Positions 55,086-64,000 of a stretch of 64,000 nucleotides of DNA are shown here, piece after piece; the stretch's first letter is position 1; each line of letters starts with the position of its first letter. Origin of the DNA: Thiorhodococcus minor (lineage in GTDB: Bacteria; Pseudomonadota; Gammaproteobacteria; Chromatiales; Chromatiaceae); assembly GCF_010820565.1 (NCBI RefSeq), contig NZ_JAAIJQ010000014.1, positions 1-64,000 of the forward strand. The letters are read 5' to 3'. The notes under the pieces are model-generated. The model was not told the origin of the DNA and ran no database searches. It saw only the letters and a list, made by a program, of their open reading frames with translations. Position numbers and translations under genes: made by a program.

Positions 55086-57557
55086 TCAGTTGCCTGGGCT
55101 CAGGAGAAGCTCGCCGATTGTCGCGCCCTCGGCCGGTCCCTTCCAGGGCCAGGCGTGGCCGCGCACGGCGCGCCAATCCTCGAGCTGGTCGTCGCGGTAG
55201 GGCGAGAAGACATGCCCGGACTGCCCGAGCGTTAGCGAGCCGCGCGTCTGGCTCCAGTCCCCCGGCGTCGCGACGAGCCGCATGGAGGGCACGAAGAGGA
55301 CGCGCCAGAGATCCTGGGGCAGGGCCTTGGCGACGTCGATCGTATCCGCGCTTCCGCCCACAGCCACGGGTCCTGCGCTGAAGAGTCCGCCCACCAGGGG
55401 AAGGCCGTCGAAGGCATGTGGAAAGGCGACCGAGCGCACCAGGGCCAGGGCCGGTGGCTCTCCGGCCTCGGCGCCCGGAGGCAGCTCCGCGAGCCTTGCC
55501 GAGGCCGCCCGGAGCGCCCGCGCCCAGATCTCGGCGGGCGCCTCCGTCTCGGGTGTGGTCACGTCGTCCCAGAAGCTCGAGACACTGCTGCGCAGGGTCT
55601 CGGCAAGGGGATCATAGTGGACGATGGCAAGCGACATGAGTGCCGGCAGGTCCTCGCCCAGCTCGTCACCATAGAGCGCCTGGAACAGGGCCGACTCCAG
55701 GAGCTCGACGAAGACGGCCGAGCGGCTCTCCGCGATCATGGCACCGTCCCAGTCCCGCAAATAGGTCTCCACCAGCTCCCAGGCCCCCGCGTCCTCGGCG
55801 CGGATCTCGGGCTCCAGGGCCAGCACAGCGTCGCGCACCGCGCGCGCCCGCAGGCTGACGCGATCCCCTTGGATGCGGGCCATGTCGTCGGCCTCGAGGA
55901 CAGGCTCACCCGCAAGCAGCGCGGCGATGCGCTGCGCCCGGTGCGGCGAGCTCCAGGCATTGCTGACGCGCACGGGATAGTCGGGCGCGATCGAGCGGTT
56001 GTTGGCCGTAATCAAGATGCCGGTAACCGGATCGACATAGGCTGGATTCATCTCCTGAGGCACCAGCCCCTGCCAGGCGTAGGCGTCGATCCAGCCGGGG
56101 AGGGGGAAGGCGCCCGTGCCCTTGCCGCGCTGGGGCAGCTGACCTGTCATCTGCCAGGCGATCCCGCCATCGCGATGCGCCAGCATGAGATTCGCGCTGA
56201 CATGGCGCATGTCCAGCCCGGCCGCCATGGCGGCCTCCAGGGTCCGCGCCTGACAGAGCCGACGGACCGCGCGAAAGCCGAGATCCGGCTGGTCGTGTGC
56301 CTGCCGCAGCACGAGCAGGTCCTCGAGGCCGGCGTCCGGCAGGTCCATGAGACTGCCGGTGACCTCGCCAAGGATGTCATTGAGGACGAGGCCCCGGCTC
56401 GTGCTGCGGATCGCGACGCGCACGGGCTGGCCGCCCTTGACGGCAATGCTTTCCCAGCGCGTCGCGATGGGCTCGGACTCACCGCCGGAGCGCAGCACAT
56501 GCGCACCGTCGTCGGTCACCTGCTCAATGAAGACGTCCTGGGTATCCGCGATCACCGACGTGATGCCCCAGGCGAGATCCGCGTTGTGGCCGATGAGGAT
56601 CAGAGGCACCCCAGGCAGGGCGGCCCCCGCGACGTGAAACTGCGGCGCGCTCAGCTCCAGCTCATACCAGATGCTCGGCGTCGAGGCCGCCAGGTGAGGA
56701 TCGTTGGCCAGAAGCGCCCCGCCAGTGGCCGATCTCAGGCCGGACACCAGCCAGGCATTGCTCGCCGGACCCTGCATCGGCATCCCGAGCCTGCCGGGCA
56801 GTGCCAAGAGCCGGTCCAGCCGCGCCGGATCGACCCGGGCGACGCGCCCAGCCCCCCGCTGCGCCAGATAGCTGACCAGCTCGGGCTCGACCAGGGGCGC
56901 GGGCAGCCCCTCATCCACGGGAAAGAGCTCGCGCGCCAGGGTCGGTCCGATGCGCTGGGCCAGCCGCAGGAAGGTCAGCTCGCCGCGCAGGTTGAAGGAT
57001 TGGGTCCAAGCCATGTAGGCACCGATCGCCAGGCTGTCCTCGGGTCGCCAGGGCTCGGGCCCGAGCCGCGCGATCAGGTACTCGAGCGGCAGACGCCCGG
57101 CCGAGCGCGCGATATAGGCGTTCACGCCATCCGCATAGGCCCGCAGCAGGGCGACATCGTCGGGCTCCAGGGCCGCGAGGCTGCGCCGCGCCTCGGCGCC
57201 GAGCGCGATGGTGCGAAAGAAGCGATCGACCGGCAGCAGCTTCGGACCGAAGAGCTCGGCCAGCCGGCCGCTGGCGAGCCGGCGCATCAGGTCCATCTGC
57301 CAAAGCCGCTCGGACGCCACCACATAGCCCTGAGCAAAGAGCAGATCGTGCAGACTGTCCGCCGCGATGCTCGGGACGGCGTGCGGGCCGTATACGACCC
57401 GCACAGGCGCAGCCAGCCCTGGCAGCGCCACAGTGCCGTCATAGAGGGGCTCCGCGCGCTTTCCGAGCCAATAGACGCCAGCGACGCCTGCAATGAGCAG
57501 CAGAAGCAGGATCGACAGCGTCCAGCGTAGGACAAGACGCAACATGGACTTATACAC
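55086..57557 (-). CDS. penicillin acylase-family (S45) Ntn hydrolase, periplasmic
   Basis: The 823-residue product has an N-terminal membrane or signal segment ([20 protein letters not shown]), an alpha region with [35 protein letters not shown] and GRLAELFG (parts of the S45 hallmark), and the autocleavage site before Ser266 in [11 protein letters not shown], followed by ANDPHL and [20 protein letters not shown]. These enzymes process themselves in the periplasm and hydrolyse amides such as acyl-homoserine lactones or beta-lactams; the substrate is not predictable. It is followed by the hydantoinase A-like gene. Confidence 0.9.
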   Translation of the reverse strand: MYKSMLRLVLRWTLSILLLLLIAGVAGVYWLGKRAEPLYDGTVALPGLAAPVRVVYGPHAVPSIAADSLHDLLFAQGYVVASERLWQMDLMRRLASGRLAELFGPKLLPVDRFFRTIALGAEARRSLAALEPDDVALLRAYADGVNAYIARSAGRLPLEYLIARLGPEPWRPEDSLAIGAYMAWTQSFNLRGELTFLRLAQRIGPTLARELFPVDEGLPAPLVEPELVSYLAQRGAGRVARVDPARLDRLLALPGRLGMPMQGPASNAWLVSGLRSATGGALLANDPHLAASTPSIWYELELSAPQFHVAGAALPGVPLILIGHNADLAWGITSVIADTQDVFIEQVTDDGAHVLRSGGESEPIATRWESIAVKGGQPVRVAIRSTSRGLVLNDILGEVTGSLMDLPDAGLEDLLVLRQAHDQPDLGFRAVRRLCQARTLEAAMAAGLDMRHVSANLMLAHRDGGIAWQMTGQLPQRGKGTGAFPLPGWIDAYAWQGLVPQEMNPAYVDPVTGILITANNRSIAPDYPVRVSNAWSSPHRAQRIAALLAGEPVLEADDMARIQGDRVSLRARAVRDAVLALEPEIRAEDAGAWELVETYLRDWDGAMIAESRSAVFVELLESALFQALYGDELGEDLPALMSLAIVHYDPLAETLRSSVSSFWDDVTTPETEAPAEIWARALRAASARLAELPPGAEAGEPPALALVRSVAFPHAFDGLPLVGGLFSAGPVAVGGSADTIDVAKALPQDLWRVLFVPSMRLVATPGDWSQTRGSLTLGQSGHVFSPYRDDQLEDWRAVRGHAWPWKGPAEGATIGELLLSPGN

Positions 57558-57617
57558 CCGTTGGCGGCTTGGTTAAGATCGAGGCCGCCATTGTCCCACC
57601 GCAGAGGAGTCAACGCG

Positions 57618-58556
57618 ATGCCGACCCAGCCCGATTCGCAAGCCGTGAAGGACTACCTGATGGATCTGCAAGAGCGCATCACCGACGCCTTGCGCGCGAC
57701 CGACGGCGGCGCCGGATTCAGGCAGGACAGCTGGGAGCGCCCGGGAGGCGGGGGAGGGCGGACCCGCATCATGCAGGACGGCATGGTCTTCGAGCGCTGC
57801 GGCATCAACTTCTCGCACGTGCATGGCGACCAGCTCCCCGCGTCGGCCAGCGCCCAGCGGCCCGAGCTGGCCGGGCGCAGTTTCGAGGCCATGGGCGTCT
57901 CTCTGGTCGCCCACCCGCAAAATCCCTATGTGCCTTCGTCGCATCTCAATGTACGCTTCTTCATCGCCAGCAAAGACGGCGCGGATCCGGTCTGGTGGTT
58001 TGGCGGCGGCTTCGACCTCACGCCCTATTACGGCTTCGAGGAGGACGTCCTCCATTGGCACCGCAACGCGCGCGAGGCCTGCGCCCCCTTCGGCGCGGAT
58101 CTCTATCCGCGCTTCAAGGCCTGGTGCGACCAGTATTTCTATCTCAAGCACCGCGACGAGCCGCGCGGCGTCGGCGGTCTCTTCTTCGACGATTTCGCCG
58201 AGGGCGGCTTCGACCAGGCCTTCGCCTTTCTGCGCAGCGTCGGCGACCACTACCTGACTGGCTATCTGCCCATCGTCAACCGCCGCTGGGCAAAGACCTA
58301 CGGCGATCGCGAGCGCGCCTTCCAGAAATACCGCCGCGGCCGCTACGTCGAGTTCAATCTCGTCTTCGACCGCGGCACCCTGTTCGGGCTCCAATCCGGC
58401 GGTCGAACCGAATCCATCCTCATGTCCATGCCGCCCGAGGTGAGCTGGCGCTACGACTATCATCCCGAGCCGGGCACACCAGAGGCTGCGCTCTACGAGC
58501 GCTTCCTGGTGGTGCGTGACTGGCTGGGCGAGGAGGAGGGTGCGGCATCGACTTAG
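57618..58556 (+). CDS. hemF: oxygen-dependent coproporphyrinogen III oxidase
   Basis: HemF decarboxylates coproporphyrinogen III in aerobic haem synthesis. The 312-residue protein has [89 protein letters not shown] and [11 protein letters not shown]. The ATG at 57618 has GAGGAG upstream. In a facultatively anaerobic phototroph it would be complemented by the oxygen-independent HemN elsewhere. Confidence 0.97.
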   Translation: MPTQPDSQAVKDYLMDLQERITDALRATDGGAGFRQDSWERPGGGGGRTRIMQDGMVFERCGINFSHVHGDQLPASASAQRPELAGRSFEAMGVSLVAHPQNPYVPSSHLNVRFFIASKDGADPVWWFGGGFDLTPYYGFEEDVLHWHRNAREACAPFGADLYPRFKAWCDQYFYLKHRDEPRGVGGLFFDDFAEGGFDQAFAFLRSVGDHYLTGYLPIVNRRWAKTYGDRERAFQKYRRGRYVEFNLVFDRGTLFGLQSGGRTESILMSMPPEVSWRYDYHPEPGTPEAALYERFLVVRDWLGEEEGAAST

Positions 58557-58579
58557 CCGGGCTGGGCGCATCCACCGCC

Positions 58580-59743
58580 ATGCAGACGGCCAGCCAGGAA
58601 GGTCCAAAGCGGCCATCCCCCTTCGTCCGGCTCGACTACCTCGACGCCCTGCGCGGCTATGCGGCGCTCTACGTCCTACTCTTCCATGTAGCCTGGCTGC
58701 CGGAAGATCGTCTGGCGCTTCCAGCCTGGATGTCCGACTACGTCCTCAACGGAAGCACGGGCGTCGACCTCTTCTTCGTGCTCAGCGCCTTTGCCTTATC
58801 CTACTCACTGGACGCGAGGCATGGCGAGCGCCACTTGATCCGGCACTTCTACATCCGGCGCTTCTTCCGGATCGCCCCCCTTTTCTACGTCATGATGGCC
58901 TTCTACTACGCCAAGGACCTCTGGCAGACCGGCACCTGGCACTCAGGGAGCGAGGTGCTGATCAACGCCTCGCTCCTGTTCAATCTCTTCCCCTCCCACA
59001 TCCTCGGCTATGTCTGGGCGAGCTGGACGATCGGGGTCGAGGTCCTCTTCTATCTCGTCTTTCCGCTCATCTTCTCTCGCGTCCGAGGTGTCGGCGGAAC
59101 GGCGGCGCTCTTCCTGATCACAGCACTGGGAGCCAACGCATGGTCCTTCCTGCTCGACCACTATGGTGTCGCCTCCGGATACCTGACGCCGGATCAGCTC
59201 GAGACGGTCAGACATCATAGCTTCCTCAGCGCACTGCCGGTCTTCGTGAGCGGCATGCTCGCCTATCGCCTGCACAGCGGCTATCTTGCGCGGCTGGGCG
59301 CACCGTCTCGGCGGCGGCTCGGGTCCTTGCTGATCCTGCTCTTCGCGGCGCTCTACTGGGCCTTGCTCGACGAGCGACTGCACGGCCTGCTTTGGGACGA
59401 GCAGGTCTGGCTCGGACCCATCTACGCCTGCCTGGTGTTGGGCCTGGCGCTGCGGCCTGCAAAGCTGCTGGTCAACGGAATCACGGTGAGGCTCGGCAAG
59501 GTCAGCTACTCGCTCTATCTGCTGCACCCAAGCCTGGTCGTCTTTCTCGCTCCGGCCTACCACCTGCTCTATACGTGGATTCCGAGCACCACGGGCGCCT
59601 TCCTCGCCGCGTTCGCGGTAACGGCCCTGATGCTCACGGCCGCCTCGGCGCTGAGCTACAAGGCGATCGAGCGCGCTGGCATGCGGCTTGGCGAGCGGGT
59701 CATCGCGCGCGGCTCACGGCCAAGCCTGCTCGCGACGCCCTGA
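58580..59743 (+). CDS. membrane acyltransferase, OafA/YrhL family
   Basis: The 387-residue protein has about ten hydrophobic segments and the acyltransferase-3 pattern: LDYLDALRGYAALYVLLFHVAW with the conserved RG and H, STGVDLFFVLSAFALSYS, FYIRRFFRIAPLFYVM, and WASWTIGVEVLFYLVFPLIF. These proteins acylate sugars of lipopolysaccharide, exopolysaccharide or lipids in the inner membrane. Acceptor and donor cannot be told. It lies 23 bases after hemF in the same direction. Confidence 0.88.
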   Translation: MQTASQEGPKRPSPFVRLDYLDALRGYAALYVLLFHVAWLPEDRLALPAWMSDYVLNGSTGVDLFFVLSAFALSYSLDARHGERHLIRHFYIRRFFRIAPLFYVMMAFYYAKDLWQTGTWHSGSEVLINASLLFNLFPSHILGYVWASWTIGVEVLFYLVFPLIFSRVRGVGGTAALFLITALGANAWSFLLDHYGVASGYLTPDQLETVRHHSFLSALPVFVSGMLAYRLHSGYLARLGAPSRRRLGSLLILLFAALYWALLDERLHGLLWDEQVWLGPIYACLVLGLALRPAKLLVNGITVRLGKVSYSLYLLHPSLVVFLAPAYHLLYTWIPSTTGAFLAAFAVTALMLTAASALSYKAIERAGMRLGERVIARGSRPSLLATP

Positions 59744-59780
59744 CACAGGCTTGTCGCCGGTCCAAAACGGAGAGTCATCC

Positions 59781-60821
59781 ATGAAGTACGTCGAGGTCAT
59801 CGCAAACGCAGGAAGCGCCGACACCATCGCGGAGGCGGCGGCGCGCGCCAAGGCCGTGGACTTCCGGCTCGGCCCGGCCGGCGAAGACGGCATGCAGCAG
59901 ATGCGCATGCTGGTGAGCGACAGCCGCCTGCAGCGCCTGCTGGACATCCTGCAGACGGTGCTCGGCGCCCAGCCCATGGCGAGGATCATCGTCCTCCCGG
60001 TCGAGGTCTCCATCCCTCAGCCGGACGAGGGCGAGCGCAAGGAAGAGGATTCGGCGACGGCGGCGCGGGAATCCCTGTACGAGGGCGTCGAAAAGAGCTC
60101 GCGCATGGACGGCAGCTACGCCCTGCTGGTCGTGCTCTCGACCGTGGTCGCGGCGATCGGCCTCATCGAGGACAACGTCGCGGTCGTGATCGGCGCCATG
60201 GTGATCGCGCCCCTGCTGGGGCCCAATCTCGCCTTGAGCCTCGGGACCGCGCTGGGCGACATCGGACTCATGAGGAAGGCGGTCGCCACCCTCTTCTTCG
60301 GCATCGCCGTCGCGGTCGCGCTCTCGGCGGCGCTCGCCTATTTCTGGCCCAATGACCTGACCAGCGACGAGGTGCTCGCGCGCACCCAGCCGGGCCTGGA
60401 ATCCGTCGCGCTCGCGCTGGCCTCGGGCGCCGCCGCGGCGCTGTCGCTGACCACAGGCCTCTCCAGCGTCCTGGTCGGGGTCATGGTCGCCGTGGCACTG
60501 CTGCCGCCAGCGGCGACGCTCGGGCTCATGCTGGGCGACGCCCGCTTCGATCTCGCCGGCGGCGCGGGGCTGCTGCTCGCGGTGAACGTGGTGTGCGTCA
60601 ATCTGGCGAGCAAGATCGTCTTCTTCGCCAAGGGCATCAGTCCGCGCAAATGGCTCGAAAAGGAAAAGGCGAAGCGGGCGATGGTCACCTATGTCCTGGT
60701 GTGGGTGCTCACGCTGCTCGTGCTCATCTTCGTCATCCTCGAGCGCGACGCCTTGATCCCGGAAAGCCTCGACGAGGCCATCGAAGAGCACGTGCAGAAG
60801 CCCCTGGAGCAAGGGTCCTGA
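59781..60821 (+). CDS. DUF389 membrane protein
   Basis: The 346-residue protein has an ACT-like soluble N-terminal part (about 1-105) followed by six hydrophobic segments with the DUF389 pattern SYALLVVLSTVVAAIGLIED, VVIGAMVIAPLLGPNLALSLGTALGD and GVMVAVALLPPAATLG. Function is unknown. The ATG at 59781, with GGAG upstream, gives the expected N-terminus MKYVEVIANAGSADTI. Confidence 0.88.
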   Translation: MKYVEVIANAGSADTIAEAAARAKAVDFRLGPAGEDGMQQMRMLVSDSRLQRLLDILQTVLGAQPMARIIVLPVEVSIPQPDEGERKEEDSATAARESLYEGVEKSSRMDGSYALLVVLSTVVAAIGLIEDNVAVVIGAMVIAPLLGPNLALSLGTALGDIGLMRKAVATLFFGIAVAVALSAALAYFWPNDLTSDEVLARTQPGLESVALALASGAAAALSLTTGLSSVLVGVMVAVALLPPAATLGLMLGDARFDLAGGAGLLLAVNVVCVNLASKIVFFAKGISPRKWLEKEKAKRAMVTYVLVWVLTLLVLIFVILERDALIPESLDEAIEEHVQKPLEQGS

Positions 60822-61068
60822 GAGGCTGTCTGACGATCGCTATCACCCGTGCTGCAGGGGCGAATGCATTCGCCTTCTCGCCAGCGTGGAGCGGCGCCCC
60901 GCCGCGACTGAGACGGTGGGAGCTGATCCGTCGCGCCGGGGCGGCACTCCCACGCAATGCCTGCCCGATGGCGTGTGATCGAATCGCCTTTGGTTAAGAA
61001 GACTCTCGGAAATCGCCTAAGAGCGTCGCAAGCCGGCAAGTCGGGCGAGCCAGCGCGGCACAAGCCGA
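60822..61068. repeat. 247-base gap with a GGCGAATGCATTCGCC palindrome
   Basis: A perfect 16-base palindrome, GGCGAATGCATTCGCC, lies at 60859-60874, between the convergent DUF389 and thioredoxin genes. It resembles short extragenic palindromes dispersed in many gammaproteobacteria. The rest of the gap shows no gene. Confidence 0.5.
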
Positions 61069-61428
61069 TCAGCCCAGATGCTCCTGCAGCCACTCGTTGA
61101 TCTGATACCGCGAGCGCGCCCCACTGAAGCGTCCGCGCTCCTCGCCTTCCTGAAAGAGGATGACGGTGGGGAATCCGCGCACCCTGTAGTGGCCGGCGAC
61201 GCGCATGTTCTCGCCCTCGTCGACCTCCAGCTTGGCCAGCAGGATGCGGCCTTCGTGCTCCTCGATGACGCGCTTGAGGTGCGGCGTCAGGGCATGGCAG
61301 GGGCCGCACCAATCGGCCCAGAAATCGACCAGGATGGGGTGCCCGTGCGAGGCCTCGACCACCTCGGCTTGAAAGCGGTCGTGATCGGTGTCGAAGATGT
61401 GCGGATCTGGATGGGAAACCTGCAGCAT
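61069..61428 (-). CDS. thioredoxin-family protein
   Basis: This 119-residue thioredoxin fold carries the classic active site in LVDFWADWCGPCHALTPHL, then LAKLEVDEGENMRVAGHYRVRGFPTVILF with the cis-Pro. It has no signal peptide, so it is cytosolic. The CxxC is that of canonical thioredoxin. It resembles the N-terminal domain of YbbN/CnoX (VEASHGHPILVDFWA) but lacks the TPR part. Confidence 0.9.
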   Translation of the reverse strand: MLQVSHPDPHIFDTDHDRFQAEVVEASHGHPILVDFWADWCGPCHALTPHLKRVIEEHEGRILLAKLEVDEGENMRVAGHYRVRGFPTVILFQEGEERGRFSGARSRYQINEWLQEHLG

Positions 61429-61483
61429 GACGAAGCCCGGAAGTGGATGGAGGCTCGGATCTTAGCCCGAAACAGGGCGATGA

Positions 61484-62590
<1,107 letters not shown>

Positions 62591-62756
62591 CGCCCTCGAC
62601 GCGACCCTTTTCGCCGCAGGATGGACAAGACTCCCCCATACTGACGGCTGACAACGAGCAAACATCGCGCGGCAAGGGACTGCCGCACCTTTTTCAGGCA
62701 GCTCACGGCATCCGCCAGCCAGGTCCTGAGAACCGCCCCCGACATCCCTCCGACGC

Positions 62757-63578
62757 ATGCCAGACCAATACGCCGTCATCGGCAACCCCATCGCCCACAG
62801 CAAGTCACCCGCCATCCACGCCGAGTTCGCCCGCCAGACCGCACAGGATCTGGAGTACGGCCGCATCCTCGGCAGCCTGGAGGACTTCGCGGGAGACGTC
62901 AGGCAATTCATCTCCCAGGGCGGACAGGGGCTGAATGTCACCGTCCCCTTCAAGGAGCAGGCCTGGGCGCTCGCAGACCAGCGCAGCGCCAGGGCCGAGA
63001 CCGCGGGCGCGGTGAACACCCTCATTCGGCTGGAGGATGGCCGCCTGCGCGGCGACAACACCGACGGCGTCGGCCTGGTGCGCGACCTGAGCGCGAATCA
63101 CGGCTTCGACTTCGGAGGCGCCAGGGTCCTGCTGCTCGGCGCCGGCGGCGCCTCACGCGGCGTGCTCCTGCCATTGCTCGAGACAGGGCTCGCCGAGCTG
63201 GTCATCGCCAATCGCACGGCAGCCAAGGCCGTCGACCTGGCCGCGCTCGGCGCCCGGCTGGGTCCCGTCACCGGCTGCGGCCTGGATGCGCTTGCGGACA
63301 AGCGTTTCGACCTCATCATCAACGCGACCTCGGCCGGCCTGAGCGACACAGTTCCAGCCATCCCGGACGACGGTCTGCGGCCGGGCGGCTGGACCTACGA
63401 CATGCTCTACGGCGACCAGCCCACCGCCTTCTGCCGCTGGGGCCAGGATCACGGCGCCAGCCGTGCCCTCGATGGCCTGGGCATGCTGGTGGAGCAGGCG
63501 GCCGAGTCCTTCTGGCTGTGGCGCGGCGTGCGCCCCGAGACCACAGGCGTCATCAAGGGGTTACGCGGCGCGAGCTAG
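62757..63578 (+). CDS. aroE: shikimate dehydrogenase
   Basis: AroE reduces 3-dehydroshikimate with NADPH in aromatic amino acid synthesis. The 273-residue protein has [30 protein letters not shown] with the catalytic Lys, AVNTLIR and [10 protein letters not shown] with the catalytic Asp, the nucleotide loop [24 protein letters not shown] and [16 protein letters not shown]. All are intact. Confidence 0.96.
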   Translation: MPDQYAVIGNPIAHSKSPAIHAEFARQTAQDLEYGRILGSLEDFAGDVRQFISQGGQGLNVTVPFKEQAWALADQRSARAETAGAVNTLIRLEDGRLRGDNTDGVGLVRDLSANHGFDFGGARVLLLGAGGASRGVLLPLLETGLAELVIANRTAAKAVDLAALGARLGPVTGCGLDALADKRFDLIINATSAGLSDTVPAIPDDGLRPGGWTYDMLYGDQPTAFCRWGQDHGASRALDGLGMLVEQAAESFWLWRGVRPETTGVIKGLRGAS

Positions 63579-63671
63579 CCTCGGGACCGAGCGTATCCGG
63601 CGCCTTGGGCAGGCCATCGGCAGCGCTTCCACAGCGACAGCCCTTCAACAACCGACTTGGGAGTCGAAGCG

Positions 63672-64000
63672 ATGAAGACCGCGGTATTGGGCTTGGGACT
63701 CATGGGCGCAGAGATCGCCTTGCGCCTGAAGCGCCAGGGGCGTGACGTCCTCTGCTGGAACCGCAGCGCCGAGCGCTCCGAGGCGGCCCGCGAGCGCGGA
63801 CTCGCCGCCCGGGCGACGGCGACGGAGGCCATCGCCGAATCCGAGATCACGCTCTTGGTCCTCAGCGACGCCGAGGCGATCCGCGCCACCCTCTTCGAGA
63901 GCGGGGACGCCGATGCCCTGGACGGCCGTATCCTCATCCAGATGGGCACCATCGCCCCCCGCGAGAGCCGCGAGATCGCCGGGCGTGTCGCCGCTCAAGG
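63672..64000 (+). CDS. NAD-binding 3-hydroxyisobutyrate dehydrogenase-like protein, cut by the window edge
   Basis: The first 109 residues are visible from ATG 63672. They form a Rossmann domain: VLGLGLMGAEIALRLKRQG, then WNRSAERSEAARERGL, LLVLSDAEAIRATLF and ILIQMGTIAPRESREIA, matching the beta-hydroxyacid dehydrogenase family (3-hydroxyisobutyrate, tartronate semialdehyde or glyoxylate reductase, and imine reductases). The substrate-binding helix with the catalytic Lys is outside the window, so the reaction cannot be stated. Confidence 0.85.
   Translation, partial: MKTAVLGLGLMGAEIALRLKRQGRDVLCWNRSAERSEAARERGLAARATATEAIAESEITLLVLSDAEAIRATLFESGDADALDGRILIQMGTIAPRESREIAGRVAAQ

Overview
The window is high-GC chromosomal DNA from a gammaproteobacterium. 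A dissimilatory adenylylsulfate reductase pair (aprB-aprA) together with Pseudomonas-like gene order points to a sulfur-oxidising lineage, most likely a purple sulfur bacterium of the Chromatiaceae. That placement is inference: no photosynthesis gene lies in the window.

Region 1 (1-3337) is an accessory island next to the 3' end of a tRNA-Asn gene (3338-3413, minus strand). It holds the end of an IS4-family transposase butted against an IS3-family transposase remnant, a small coiled-coil/helix-turn-helix protein surrounded by GTCA-n-TGAC palindromes, an unrecognised acidic 347-residue protein, and about 470 bases of repeat-rich DNA with no gene. This is the only part that looks foreign and is the best candidate for something undescribed.

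Region 2 (3.4-13.8 kb) is housekeeping and sulfur metabolism: an aspartate-type aminotransferase diverging from uvrB, a glutaminyl-peptide cyclotransferase translationally coupled to uvrB, a GmhA-like sugar-phosphate isomerase, a YkgJ-type cysteine-cluster protein, aprBA, a DUF423 membrane protein and rsmE.

Region 3 (13.8-32.8 kb) follows the type IV pilus block known from Pseudomonas: the twitching chemosensory operon pilG-pilH-pilI-pilJ-chpA on the minus strand; divergently gshB, apbE, a tonB-like gene, yqgE/algH, ruvX, pyrR, pyrB and a non-catalytic pyrC'; then pilT and pilU on the minus strand.

Region 4 (33-47.4 kb) holds purK-purE, an orphan Xre/MbcA/ParS-type antitoxin, the spoT-rpoZ-gmk and yicC minus-strand genes, a divergent protein kinase and rph, the tightly packed rdgB-yggS-proC-yggT-yggU operon, a TauE/SafE-like membrane protein, pyrE and a DUF4124 protein.

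Region 5 (47.4-64 kb) holds argB, coaBC-dut, radC, rpmB-rpmG with a clear terminator, a fatty acid desaturase, a penicillin acylase-like and hydantoinase A-like pair, hemF, an acyltransferase, a DUF389 protein, a thioredoxin, hemB, aroE and a truncated NAD-binding dehydrogenase. Pyrimidine synthesis (pyrR, pyrB, pyrC', pyrE, dut), haem synthesis (hemF, hemB) and twitching motility are the best represented pathways.
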